Positions 46,732 to 58,476 of a DNA stretch of 64,000 bases are shown here, piece after piece. This stretch comes from Flammula alnicola. Lineage: Eukaryota; Basidiomycota; Agaricomycetes; Agaricales; Strophariaceae. The stretch's first letter is position 1. Each line of letters begins with the position of its first letter. Made by a program: the position numbers and the translations under genes. The DNA is taken from the NCBI GenBank assembly GCA_015499995.1, contig JADNRV010000052.1, positions 248,001-312,000 on the forward strand. Direction: 5' to 3'. The notes below the pieces were generated by a model. That model saw only the letters and a program-made list of their open reading frames with translations, searched no databases and was not told the origin of the DNA.

Positions 46732-49700
46732 ATGCGGAGGCGAGGAAACAAATCTAGCAAGGTTATGTATGTTCGTTATCTATCTGTATATCTACTAATT
46801 TTTGCCAATTTAGGTCCCCAATGTCAAGCTTCGTCCTGCCGACAAGGGGGCGTACTCACGACCTATCGAGGAAAGCTGCTGGGCCCAGGAAACACAGCCT
46901 GGAAGTGACGACACCACCGTGTACGATCTATGTCCAAGGCCGATGAAGGGCGTTGTCATTTGTGCCACCGGAGTTGCAGACAAGGTGAGGAGTCAGCTTG
47001 ACGCGGTACCGGTCGCGAACTGACTGCCACGAAAAGCCGACATTGTTCAAGCAGGCTGTAGAGCTCGGTGCGACGTGTACACCTGCGTTTACGGATCGTG
47101 TAACCTACCTCGTGGCGACAGACCATGGAGGAGCAAAGTACATGGTACGTTCCTTGCACTTCACATTTGCATTGTCTCATACTTTGGCCAGTGTGCTCTC
47201 GAGCGCAAGATACCCATCCTCAAGCCCTCATGGATCACGGAGAACTATCAGATATGGCTGAAAGGCGACGACGTTGATGTGACAAAGGTGAGTAGCAATC
47301 ATAGATCCTCGCATGCAATCGCCTGATGTTCGTTTTAGAGCGTGGACCAACACCGCCTACCCATCTTTTCTGGCGTGGTCGTGTGTCCTTCTGGAATTAC
47401 GGATATCACGCGACGGACACAAATCAGCAAACTCGTAACCACCCACGACGGTGCTTACCTCAAGAACCTCGAGCGACCCGTCCGTGTAACGCATCTGCTT
47501 TGCTCAGGTGACGAAGCGACAGACAAGATGCGATACGCGGAGAAATTCAACAGCAGGAAAGAGGCAAAGATACACCTTGTATGGGAAGAATGGTTTTGGG
47601 ACTCGCTCGACTTCGGCGGCAGGTTCGATGAGGCTACCTATCAAGTTCGAAGACCCCGTCCTGAGCGTAAAAGCTTGGCTGAAGGTTAGAGATTTTACTC
47701 TGTTGTCCAATTTCACTCGTTGAGAGTCGTTCAGCACGTAGCAGCCCCCCACCACCCTCTTCCGATGTCCCCTCACAACTCGACGAACCCCCATCTTCGC
47801 GTGCACCCCAAAACAATGCTGACGAAGCCGAAGACGAGCCCGCGTTCGTAAATGTGCTGCCCGACGTGACGCTCCAGCTCTGGGGTGGCCTCCTCGAGCG
47901 ACGCGGCTATCAGATAACAGACGGCGAAATCATTCTCAGTCCATCGAAAGTCAACGGCGCTGTGTCAGAGAAGAAATCTGTTCCCAGCTCGCCCGTCAGG
48001 CAGGAGTTTGGGGTGGCACGGAGCGTTATTTCGTCGTTCAGACGTGCCAACTCGTTCGCTCCGGCTGTTACGGGAAAGAGCCTGCTTCTTCACGCCAGCT
48101 GCCCTTTCGGCGGACCTCGACATCAACAGCTGCGTTTGGCAAAGCTGGTCCTTCAACGACTTCGCCGAAAGGCGAATCATCGTCGAAAAGCGACTCTGCT
48201 TCCACTCCCGCGTCTCAAATATTTGCTGGGAAGCGACTTCGGGCATTGGGCGAGGCGAAGAGTCCGGCTGTGCGAAACGCCATCGAGCAGCTTGGTGGGA
48301 CGATGTCGACAGACGAGGACGAGGATGTTGATTTTATCATCGTGAGATTGGTTAGGTATGTTAAAAGCCTTTCCAGGTTTCTCCACTTATCTTGATGGCC
48401 TTTTTTATCCAGCGGAAGCAAGATCTATCGTGAAGAGGATGATGGATCTCTCAGGCGAAGTACCGTACGGAATGTTGGCTGGAACAATGCATCTACGAGG
48501 ACCGTATCTGTGCCCCTGAAGAGCAGGTTTCTTTTGTCCCCTTGCTATCCAGATACCCGTCGTTGGTCCGTTTTCCCCTGTTGCTGGAATCTTGTTGGTT
48601 GACAGAATCCGAACTTTTTTAGGTGCAGAGCAAGTTGTCTTATCGATGTCTGGCTTCGACCAATCTGAGTCTCATGGCCTGAAACGCCTTCTCCGTGCTC
48701 TTGGTAAGCTTTACCTTTCTGACCGTTTGATTATATCTATATCAATTTATATATTCAGGTATCACTCTCGCCCCGACTTTCACTCGACGGTCGACACATC
48801 TCCTATGTCCGTCAGGCACAGGCCTGAAATTCGAGAAATCCCGAGAATGGGGCATTCCAGTGATTAACATTCACTGGCTTGCTGCTATGGCATCCTCTGG
48901 GACGATACCGCAGGTTCATGACTTTCTGGTGTCTGGTTCAACGGTGCCTCCGCTAGATGGTGACCAGGAATGGAACTTACGCGAAAGGACCTGAAAGGGA
49001 AGGGCAAAGCCATCGACAACGGCAAGATCACCAACATCTGATGATCTGAACGCTGCGATGGATGTCGATGTCCAAAGTCGGATGAATGGCATCACCAATA
49101 GTGCGCATTCTTCATCTTTATATGTTCTTAGGATTGACATGCTCTTAGATACATCTCTCGAACCTCACCCCAATCTCCCAATCTCACCACCGTCCAAGAA
49201 GGCGAAAACGATAGAACGGCAACCTACGACTCTTATTCCCGACCCCGAGCTCCAGAAAGTTCATATTCGGCATGCCGAATCACACGCTAGGCGGTCCTAC
49301 ATAGCGCATCCCTCCTCCATCTGCACGCCGACTCGGTCGCTTACTAGTCCTGTTGTCCAAGATGCTGCCCAAGGTCCAGGCAAGGTTCTTTCATGAGCCG
49401 TTCCGGTAGCCTCGCCGACGATCTGCATTCGAATTCTTTTAATGCGTCTAACCCACAACGCCGCAACTCTAGCGTAAATAGTGATATGGAACGTGTGGAT
49501 CCAGATTTCAGAGTACCCTCCTCGAAATCACCTTCGCCGATGAAAATACCTTGGGCCGGCAGCAGGGCATCGTTGTCGCCTTTGAAGATCGACCATAAGG
49601 CGACCAAGGCATTGCAGGACAGCATCACTTCCTTGTTGGGGAAGCGACCTTCTGAAGAAGGAGACGAGTCGAATGGCAAGAAAACGAAGAGGGGTAGACC

Positions 49701-50112
49701 GCAAAGGAAGGTTGGTTATTTCAATGTATACACTCGTACTATGGTTCGGCCTGTTGACTTGTTGCTTTCTTCTTAGCCTCAGTCAAGACAACCTTCGGAC
49801 GCCAAGATCGCGGAATCATCTACTACTACGTCCAAACACGGCCAAGCAAGTTGTCGGCCCTCCGCCAGCTTTCGCTGACCCAGCCGGGGACCCCTTCGCC
49901 TCCTATCCTGACGAACTCGACATCAACACAATGGGAAGTCGCAAGAGGAGAGCATGCGCGTGATGTATGAGGACCCAGGACAAAGAGAGGAGAAGAAGCG
50001 CCTCATGAACTTGTTAAAGAGCCAGACAGGCGAGGAGTCGATGTCTACTCTCAGCGGCTCGAGGGATTTCGATAGAAAGACGAGACGGAGCGCGAGGATT
50101 GCTGGGTTCTGA
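46732..50112 (+). pseudogene. Dpb11/TopBP1-like multi-BRCT protein, frame-broken as sequenced
   Basis: Starts at ATG 46732 (MRRRGNKSSK, then VPNVKLRPADKGA) and ends at TGA 50110-50112 (ESMRVMYEDPGQREEKKRLMNLL and a basic tail). BRCT-type segments: GVVICATGVADKPTLFKQAVELGA with VTYLVATDHGGAKY and ILKPSWITENY; FSGVVVCPSGI with KIHLVWEEWFWDSL; FIIVRLV with YRTECWLEQCIYEDRI; and VVLSMSGFDQ with INIHWLAAMASSG. The family scaffolds replication initiation and the DNA-damage checkpoint and is normally essential. The first five exons (to about 47689) are clean. After that the frame must be changed near 48073, 48455, 48538, 48985, 49030, 49845 and 49938. At 48455 and 48538 the defect is a single missing G or C in a short run. 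Protein-level conservation continues after each break. Confidence 0.7.
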
Positions 50113-50401
50113 TTTAATGTTTTCCTGACTTGGATTTATTGTTGTCATTTGTGCTACTGTATTTACCGGGCAATCTAGTGCGTTTTGGAACCTTTCATGG
50201 TAATGCATACATACCCTTTATTTTCTGAGGTCGAAAGCATAGCTGTAGACATCGCCTAGCAAGTTAGGTGCTGTCGTGTCACTTTCAAGAAAGATTCGAA
50301 GCATTAATCAAACGCAATAAACACAAGAGTTCTACAGTAAGTATACTACATAAACACAACGGACGAACGGGATAAATATACATAGACGGCACTGAATCCT
50401 C
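50113..50401. other. Intergenic, 3' side of BRCT gene and arrestin relic
   Basis: Convergent 3' region between the BRCT gene (plus) and the arrestin pseudogene (minus); no gene. Confidence 0.5.
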
Positions 50402-51900
50402 TCAGTCTTCTACGGTCTTCACAATGGCTCTCCTTCTGGGTGGGTGGCTCACAGCTGCGAGAGAAGCATTCGAGGTCGACTAGAGCTGGGAAAGGAAAGA
50501 GAAATGGAAATTGATATGATCCTGACAATTTCCCTTCTGGCTTTTTGAATTTTCCTTCAGCCGAAGACGCAGTTGGGTTTCCCATCGATTTGTGCCATAG
50601 GACAATTTTGTGGTCTAGGAATGTGTACACCTCTCCTGTCATATATCCAGTCCGGATCTTTCCTCGAAGCTGTGTCGCGGCAAATAATCATCGAAGTCGA
50701 GATACGTGACGATGGGGAGACATACCGACAATGTGATGGGCTGGCGGCTGGATGGTTTGGTTCAGATCGAGGATACCAGCGATTGATCATCCTCCTAAGA
50801 ATCTTCAAATTTTGGTATTATATCGCATTGGTTGTAATAACGGAGGGGTAGAATTTCGACTGAACGTTCATAGAATTGCCGATGATTTATGATTTCGGAT
50901 AGGGAATGAATGTTAGATATGCGGAATGCCCTCCACATTAGCACGAACCGCAGTTGGTGAACATGGCAGTGATTCAAGGGATGGAAGAGCTCCCGAGTAC
51001 CGGGGAGGTGCATTTGGCAAATTAAATGGCTCGAGAGTGTACGAGAGTGACATCAGATTCTGCGGCAAGGGAGCTGTTCTCCTCAAAGTCAGGGGGCTGT
51101 TCTGAGTATTGCGGGAGAATAGTATTGATGCTCGCGAATGAGGCAGTAGAGAGCCTCTGATAAAACCCTCGTGGCAACTGGGCACCAGAAGATGATGCTT
51201 CGGCATTGCTGAAGGTCGCCATACGGAGCTTAGTATAAGTACGATGACGAATGACTTAGAAAACCTGCAATACCTCGGCGTTCTGCGTGAGCCGGTGCAG
51301 TAGTGATGTCTGGCAGAGTCCTCGGCTAGATTAGATTGGATAGCATCAACGCTGTGCATGTCACTTTGAAGTTTGTACATAGACAGCTTGAGGGGGGCAT
51401 ACCTGTTTCATGCACCCCGCGCTTCGCGTTAAATTGACAACCCACCTTTTGGTGTTAGAGTCATGCAGCATTGTATTTAAATAAAGGCATGATACGTGCG
51501 GATAGCGTCGCAGGCGATGGCAAAAAGCAAGAATGGTTCATCTACGAATGCGGAAGATGCCGCTCACTTGACTCGTGACACCGTACTGCTCCAATAACAT
51601 GAGGTGCGTAACAGTGTGAAGATGATTGCATACCTTTGAATCTTCTGCTTCGTTCAGACACCCTTCCCGTCTTTTAGACGACGTCGCTCTAGATTTTGCT
51701 TCCTGCATGTCGGGACTAGAATGAGACAAAGTCGACATAGAAAATATGATTGGCAAGAACTGAAAGTCGAGAATCAACTTGCAAGAATAGCCATAGTGTT
51801 GTCGAGGCCCCGAGGCGAGGCGAGGCGACTTATATATAGATCGACTGTCATCTATTATTTGAGAGTGCCAGATGACAGAGAAACTTGATGTCACCGCATC
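50300..51900 (-). repeat. Inverted duplication, right arm
   Basis: Mirror copy of about 43100-46200 with a large internal deletion; see left arm. Confidence 0.65.
50402..51222 (-). pseudogene. Arrestin-fold pseudogene, copy A2
   Basis: Begins at 51222 with a near-copy of A1 (GAQLPRGFYQRLSTASFASINTILPQYSEQ). A 2-base loss near 51037 (after VTLVHS) shifts the frame. Further on, stops replace Glu (TAA, after GIPHI) and Arg (TGA). A deletion of about 1.3 kb joins LVDLE of the first arrestin half straight to the last codons (SHPPRRRAIVKTVED). With nonsense, frameshift and large deletion together it cannot encode an arrestin. Confidence 0.85.
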
Positions 51901-52139
51901 GGCCGTAGATTAGTGTATTTAGACTAGAATGCCGTACAGTAGAATAAAAGCGATGTAGGGTAAATACAACGACAGAGAGGATATATTAGGATGATGAATG
52001 TATGTTTTTAATTAACTCATCAAGCTCATCAAAGTTTCCAGCCATAAGCTCATTGATAGCGAATTCCGTGATGCATGTTGTGTTTTTTTTTTAAATCAAG
52101 AAATATATTCAGGAACACAAGATACATTAGCGGCATAAA
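51223..52139. other. Region upstream of arrestin relic with short ORF copy
   Basis: Holds the second copy of the short conserved ORF (51738-51634, minus; MSTLSHSSPDMQEAKSR and on, with the same GTATGC donor), the second copy of the 60-base dispersed element (about 51402-51460), and about 230 bases of unassigned sequence up to the miniature element at 52148. Confidence 0.5.
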
Positions 52140-52147
52140 TATACTGC

Positions 52148-52425
52148 AGGACCCCGGAAAGTTCTACCAAATGTCTGATCCTCGTACCCAAAAGGCGCCG
52201 CAGGCGGCGAAAACACACAAAATGCGCCCTCAAGGACCATTTTTTGTGTTCGGATAAAAATTGCGATTTTGGGGGATTTTTCGGATAAAAATTGGCTTTT
52301 CAGGCATGGATATTTTTTTGAAAATCGTTCCCAATCTCTCAATTGATGCACAGTTAAAAGGAAACCCCGTGGGAATTTTCCCGCCCGCCAAGGATCAGAC
52401 ATTTGGTAGAACTTTCCGGGGTCCT
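52148..52425. mobile_element. Intact miniature hAT-like element (MITE-1)
   Basis: A 278-bp element with perfect terminal inverted repeats of 35 bp (AGGACCCCGGAAAG... at the left; reverse complement at the right). It is flanked by a perfect 8-bp direct repeat TATACTGC (52140-52147 and 52426-52433). An 8-bp target-site duplication is the hallmark of hAT-superfamily insertion. The inside has no coding frame, but an internal TTCGGATAAAAATTG motif occurs twice. It lies about 300 bp upstream of the start of the secreted-protein gene G-C. Confidence 0.85.
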
Positions 52426-52609
52426 TATACTGCGCTACAAGGAGGACGGAGCAGAAGGAGCGCGATGCTTTGGGTTCGCGCGTGGCCGCGTCACGTGTGT
52501 AGTTTGATGTGTCAACGAGTTGAACTCATCCGATGTGTCCTGATTTCGAGGCGAGGCGAGGTTCAACTCGACTCTCGAGGGCGCCTCGCCTCGGCGAACA
52601 CACTAGCCA

Positions 52610-52727
52610 GTGGATGGTATGCATCTCCCATGGGAGTAAAATGGTCATTTTGCTCCGCAGAACTGGCAAGGACTCGGATATAAAGGCGCGCCAGCCTGAA
52701 ATTAGGAAACATCTTCCAACATCAATC
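52610..52727 (+). promoter_or_regulatory. Promoter of G-C, shared with G-A and G-B
   Basis: CTCCCATGGGAGTAAAATGG and GGATATAAAGGCGCGCCAGCC precede the ATG at 52728. The same boxes, in the same order and spacing, precede the other two family members, here in opposite orientation. TATAAAG is the likely TATA box. Confidence 0.6.
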
Positions 52728-54326
52728 ATGCTCTTGTCCCACAGGCTTGTGTTTGGAGTTGCTACTGCCTCTCTTACCGCTGCTTTGACGTTGCCCTCGG
52801 TGGGTTACACTGATCTCGTAGTGCGCGCCACCGTTGACCCATTACAAGACAGACGCAGTTGTCTTTCTGTCCGGTTCGTCTACTTATAGCAAAATTTTTG
52901 CCGTCTCTGTGTACTTATTTTTTAAATAAAGAGATGTGTGCTACCCGAGCACCATCTCTGCATCAGATGCTACTAATGCTCTCAACACCCATCCCGCTTG
53001 TATAGCCCGCGTCGTCTGCGAAACACCCAAGTATTTCTTTCCCGACTTCCCACCCAACCAGCCTCGTCTCTCTCGCGATGTACGCACCAATTCCTAATGA
53101 AGGGGGAGGTTGAACTGAGCTGATCCAAATTTTTGTGCAGGCATTCAATGCTGTTTCCAAAGGCTCCGATGTTGCTACTCAGCAGCAGTTCAGTGAGTAG
53201 CAATCTGTGTGTATATCGACGGCGAACTAACCTCCAATTCGCAGTCGACTTCTACTATGGGACCATAGCTTCACTTAACGCGACTATCGCTACCTACAAC
53301 CAGTCCATTCCTATTGTTTCTACACCCGAATATCCAAGCACTGCAGACGCCGTCATTGCATGGTGGCAAACCGCCGTCGCCTGGACTGGCTTCTGTGCAA
53401 CTTCGAGTATCCCCTACAGCAACTTTGCCGTATGTCTCCTCTTGCCATCACCTTGAGACGCCGATTGATCGATTTGTACCAGGACTGGATCGAATATTCG
53501 AACACCGCAGGTGTTTGTCCAGCTGTCCAGTCATGCAACGCAGCTATAAATGCAGCAGCCCCAATATGCGTTCCTCAAAGGTCTACTGACGTGAGTTGAT
53601 CAATGTTTCCCTCATCATCCGCATAGACTTACGCCGAAATCACAATTACTGTAGAACGGAAGCTGTGCCGAGATAGTTGACCAGTGCACCATCGGCTCAG
53701 CAAAGGCCACGAACGTTTTCAACGACAACTACTGCGTGTTGGCGGCGTTCTGCTACAGCGAGTCGACGGTGGATGTACTCATCGAGCAGCTAACCAAGGA
53801 CGACTACCTGTCGACCAGTCCGCCGCTGCTATCGGTCAACCAGCCTCGCTTGGCGCAAAGTGTAAAGCGTTTTCTTTTCTTATCCTCGCAGGTCGACATC
53901 CATTAACTGACGGATCGATCCTCATAGGTATTCAACGGCCTTTCCCGAGGCAATTCTGTCGTGTCCCAGCAGAACGTCATTGACGCGTATTATGGCGCTC
54001 TCACGAACACCGTTCGATCCTGTGGAGGCCCTCCTGGAGCAGAAACACCGTGCCCATCGGGTACCTCAGGTCCTTATCCGACCGACGCGTCTTATGTTAT
54101 CGATTTCTGGGAGACCATCTCCGCTTGGACAGGGTATGTGGTTCTTGTTCGTATAGGCCATATCTTTTCCTCATGTTCGCTTGCAGATTCTGCGGCACGC
54201 GTGAAATCCCATACCAGAATTTGGCAGATTATCTGCAGTACTCGTAAGGCCTTTGCCTTTCTCGAGAGTGTTATCTGAACTGACATGGTGTATAGATCTA
54301 CTGTCAAAGCTGCGACTTCTTGCTAA
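52728..54326 (+). CDS. Secreted Cys-containing protein, copy G-C
   Basis: Third member of the family, on the plus strand, ATG 52728 to TAA 54324-54326. Signal peptide MLLSHRLVFGVATASLTAAL. The exon pattern and blocks are the same as G-A: AFNAVSKGSDVATQQQF, DFYYGTIASLNATIATYNQS, ADAVIAWWQTAVAWTGFC, VDQCTIGSAKATNVFNDNYC, LSTSPPLLSVNQPRLAQS, and the STVKAATSC end. Sequence is closer to G-A than to G-B over most exons. Frame open throughout; the exon 1/2 junction is ambiguous as in the others. Confidence 0.78.
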
Positions 54327-55693
54327 GCATGCTCCAGAGTGACTGTCAGGGAATCGCTAATCCCTGACTCGGCTTGCCATTTGCCTCCTTTCATCTTTTA
54401 CCTCCATCTCGTTCTCCCGTCTCGCTCTCCCTTATCATGAGACTCATACCATCCCCATCTCTCAGAGACTCATTCTGTCTCCACCCCCTCATTGAAGACA
54501 AATTCCATCTTCACCTCATCAGTGGCTCCTTTCCTTGCATCATGTGGACTTTTTCTTTCCTTCTACAATGCACTGACATTTTGGATGCGATGAACAATTT
54601 AACGACATTACTATTTTTTTTTAATTCTCTAAAGTACTTATCCACCTTTTCCATTGTCCCTATCCCGCTGAGGGTCCACGCAGTGTATATTAAAGCTAAA
54701 ACTAAACTATCGTCATACTATTCCATTCATCCCTATTCGTAGTCACTTATTCTCCCCGACATTCTTACTTGACCCACTCTCGTAGTATATGTACCACTGT
54801 AGCCTACAGCTTGGTTCCCTACACTTTCGCTAGTCTAACCTACCGCAATATACCTCGTTCACTCACACACTTGCATCGCTGATAGTGACATGCCACCTCC
54901 TTACATTTATCTATAATATTCTGTCGCCGTTTGTTGCTCTCTACCTTTCTTGTGCCATGCAGTCTTGCAGTGCTCAAGGGGAGGAACCGAGGAACCGTAC
55001 GGTTGTCCTCCATATATGTGCGCAAAGTTCGTCAGAGTTCGTATCGCCCCCACCGTTTCCCTTTCGCTCTATTCAATACGACCCGTCTAGATCATCCTCC
55101 CTCATCTTCCTCTCCCTCAAAGCATATTTCTGAATGCGCACAATTTGTAAATTACATCCCAGGTCGATCATCAGATGTATTAAAATACTCCCGGAAACTG
55201 GTCACTGTGGCCCGTCTGGCCGTGTCAAACGTGTCTCGCGGACTGTGCAACTAGCTCGATGCAGCCGCCGGTGAAGGCACCCTGAAGGGTATACACATCA
55301 TCATACATTGTACATAGTCCGGACTCATCTCACAGCTACAAGGTTCCAATCGGAGGGTGGAAGAGCAGGAAAAGACCCTCGAGTACGAACACCTAATATA
55401 AATGACTGCGTAGATACTAACGAAAAAGAATGAGTGATGTGGGGAGGGACTAAGCCAGAAGGATATACATGATGATATTATATGTGCTAACTAGACAAGG
55501 AAAGTCTCGAGTCGCTAAGCAAGCTCTGGAGTCTGGAGTCTGGATCTGCATGATTGCTGTACTTAGCGGCGTCGCTCAGGGGATTGGCCAGTGTGATACT
55601 CAGTATGTTGATGGGAAATGATCAGCACTGATCATATGATATGGTGCATAGGTTCAGCGACACCCGCCTGACTAGCGTTGGACTAGCGCCTGA
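54327..55693. other. Intergenic, C/T-rich, no gene seen
   Basis: About 54370-55120 is strongly pyrimidine-rich on the plus strand. Its open frames (for example 54374-54742) are composition artefacts with no domain. The last part is the 3' side of the membrane-protein gene at 55694. Confidence 0.4.
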
Positions 55694-57260
55694 CTAGGAA
55701 CCAGATGGCACAGTCCCTTTGCGCACAGGCTCGAGTTTTGAGGTGAACGTCGTGCTGCGCGAAACAGACGCACCATTATCTCCGTAGCTGGTGTATGACA
55801 AAGAGCCAGCGGGCTCGAGCCTCGAAGCGAATGTCGTACTCCGCGAAACTGAGGCCTCGCTTTCTTTAGGGGTAAGGCGCGATGATGAAGCAGCGCTGTA
55901 ATGGAGGTGGGGACTTGGAAGAACCGGAGAGGATCGCATGGGCTCGAGTTTGGGGGCGAAAGTCTTGTTCCGTGAAATGAAAGGGATGGGATCGCCGTGG
56001 CCTTGCGATGATGGTGGACCATTATGCAGGAGGTGAGTGTGAGAGGGAACAGGAGAAGCCCAGCCCTTCGTGGTGTCGCTAGCGCGATCATCGTGCTCGA
56101 AGTCGTGCGTGGTGAACGATCCGTGGGCCACACTAGGGAGGGGATGCATAGGTACAATATCTTCGGCCCCTTGCGGACTAACGGGCGAGTGGGATGAGTC
56201 TTGAGTGTATCCCCGTGTATCAAATGTGTCAGGCTCATTCACAGGTAATGGCGGGATAGTTTTCGACCAGCTGTAACGTTTGTTCACTCGTCTAATGCGG
56301 CGTCCGAGGAAAATGGCGATTCCTAAAAATATCAAGAAAGACAGTGATCCGAATGTGATCCCGAAGCCCATGGCGAGCCGCGTCGTTTTCGAGGACTGTG
56401 CAGAGAGGCCACTATTGGCAGTGGCGGCAGTGGGTATGGGTATAATGGAGGACGAGGGTGTTGCATCAGCTTGGGTAATTCTAGAGAGGTTGTCAGTATT
56501 AGCTCCTGTCGTATTTTTAGGGTTACTCACATGAATGCGTCGACATTCAGAGTCGTGCTCCCATTGCCCGGATGAAGCTCCAGTAAATGTTGCTTATTAT
56601 CCAAGCTCGTCTGGCTCCACATTACTCGAGTCTGAGTCGCATTGATTGTTTGTCCTGTGGGGGTCGAAAGATTGACGGCGTCCGACATGAATATTCCATC
56701 CAGTCTGAACCGAATGAATTGTCCTTCGAAGGTCGGGGAGACATAGTACACGGCTACCCCTGTAAAGTATGTCTTATAAGAAAAATGTCAATATGGATTA
56801 ATCGGATTACTCACCTGTGAAAGATAAATTGGCAGACAGCGTATCGTTGGTGGTGCAATATCTGAATGAGCCCGAAAATCCTCGCTGGTTATTCACAGTC
56901 CAACCCGATCCATTACAAAGTGGTGGCTGATAGCTAATCAAAGTAGAATTCCCATCGTCAACGGTAACGTTGTGCAAGCTCATCGTCCAGCCGGCGATCC
57001 AGTGGTCATTCAGGTAGGAATTGGGAGAAGGCGGGGTACGGCTTTCAAAGCATGATTTGCAATTTCCCCATAACCATATGATGCTGCTAACTTCGCATCA
57101 GCAGCTATCAGCAGCAGAAAGTTTCCCCTGCCAAGGGGTGAGAAAAGGACCAAGGTCAAGAATGAATCACAACATTTAGGTTCCCGGGTACAGTGCCCAT
57201 GTGCTCCCAAATATATTACTTACCAAGAACGGGAGCTTGGACGTCGCAGCGACATATTTT
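55694..57260 (-). CDS. Single-pass membrane protein with Cys-containing ectodomain
   Basis: Minus strand. The last exon is 56480-55694 and the one before ends at 56531 with a 50-nt intron between. Further upstream an exon reads WTMSLHNVTVDDGNST ... CTTNDTLSANLSF, joined through a GT-AG intron to GVAVYYVSPTFEGQFIRFRLDG. The ectodomain looks like a beta-sandwich with several N-glycosylation sites (NVT, NGS, NLS, NAT). Then come a Ser/Thr/Pro stalk, one transmembrane helix (MGFGITFGSLSFLIFLGIAIFL), a basic stop-transfer (GRRIRRVNKR) and a low-complexity cytoplasmic tail containing the repeated phrase SRSTTFAS/TSKLEP. The N-terminal exon(s) and signal peptide are not resolved; candidates lie up to about 57260. 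I recognise the general type (agaricomycete membrane sensor-like proteins) but no function. Confidence 0.65.
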
Positions 57261-57498
57261 CATTCTTGGGAAACGTTCTGGAGCTTCGGGGTCTGAAATA
57301 GCATACGGTGGAGCAGTCCAATCTGACCGGACGCTCGGAAGGAGGAGCTCGGATACGCGTCGAGCACGCCGTGCGGTATAGGTAGCAGGCAAAGAGTGGA
57401 ATGCGTCAGACAAGGAGACGCGCTGGCACACAAGACCTTGCACAGCCGCTGATGGAATCTAATCTAACCTGTCTAATCTACATAGCTGAACACCATGC

Positions 57499-57525
57499 GA
57501 GGCGTCAGATCCACCGATCGCGGAC
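57499..57525 (+). repeat. Outer inverted repeat, left (27 bp)
   Basis: GAGGCGTCAGATCCACCGAT and on, a perfect inverted match to 60409-60435. The pair may bound one large non-autonomous element or nested insertions. Confidence 0.6.
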
Positions 57526-57795
57526 GTCAGATTCACGGATGACAAAGCAGGATCGGTGATATCCGGAAAACGGCATGTCAGCGGCATGGCCTATCCCATC
57601 AAAGTTGAATCAACTCCGCTGCAGGCCAAGCGCTATTCACCCAACTTTGAAACTCTTGTTTTGAAGTCAAAACAACATTTTTTTGGCATTTGAGACTAAA
57701 TTCATCTAGCATTAGGTCTATTAATCCCTCATGCAAAAGGAATATTATTCAAAGTTCAGCCCGACAAAGTTGCAGGTAAACAGTCTCTGAGAGAT

Positions 57796-58476
57796 TAGTG
57801 TTGCCAAAGTTCAGTTCTGAACAGACTCAGTGAACCTGAACTGACTGAACTGAACTGACAGTTCTGTTCAGTTCTGTTCAGTTCAGCCAACCTGGAAATT
57901 CTGTCCGAACTGCAGTTCTGACAGTCCGAACTGCAGTTCAGACAGAATTTCCAGGTTGGCTGAACTGAACAGAACTGAACAGAACTGCAGTTCGGACTGT
58001 CAGAACTGAACTGAACTGTTAAATAACATAGGTATAAAATCCTAAATAAACCATGTAAAATTCACTTTTTTTGGATGAAAATAGATTGAAATATGTTAAT
58101 ACTTATTGTAACAACCCTTTATAACCCTTCTAAGGAAAATTTTATGATAGACTAGAGCAGTGATGGTCTATTCTGGTACATTATGGAGTTATTTAATCAT
58201 TGGATACTTTGAAAAATACCAATAGATTCTGGTTTTCAGCACCTCTGGAGCCAGTTGGTGGTATTTTTAGAGGTCAAAAAGTAGGTTGGGACCTTTTTTT
58301 TTGTGTATTAGACTAAAAAAATTGCAAAACAAAAATTTCTACCTGTTCTCCTGTTCGAACAGGTTCGAACCAGTTCTAAACAGTTCAGTTCAGTCCAGTC
58401 CACACTGTAAAAAGTTCAGTTTGCAGTTCGGCCAAAAGGGCTGTGAACTGAACTGAACTGAACTTTGGCAACACTA
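57796..58476. mobile_element. Intact hAT-like miniature element with long internal hairpin (MITE-2)
   Basis: A 681-bp element ending in perfect 22-bp inverted repeats that start TAGTGTTGCCAAAG. It is flanked by a perfect 8-bp direct repeat TGAGAGAT (57788-57795 and 58477-58484). Both the TSD length and the TAGTG start fit the hAT superfamily. The left half (about 57850-58020) is a nearly perfect palindrome of arms about 75 bases long built from CAGTTCTGTTCAG-type repeats, with a GTCCGAACTGCAGTTC centre. No coding capacity. Confidence 0.85.

Noticed and set aside
54374..55254. Plus-strand ORFs downstream of G-C
   Set aside because: Composition artefacts of a C/T-rich tract (Ser/Leu/Pro/Phe).
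58360..58400. GGTTCGAACC motif resembling a tRNA B box
   Set aside because: Part of the palindromic CAGTTC repeats of MITE-2; no A box or cloverleaf around it.
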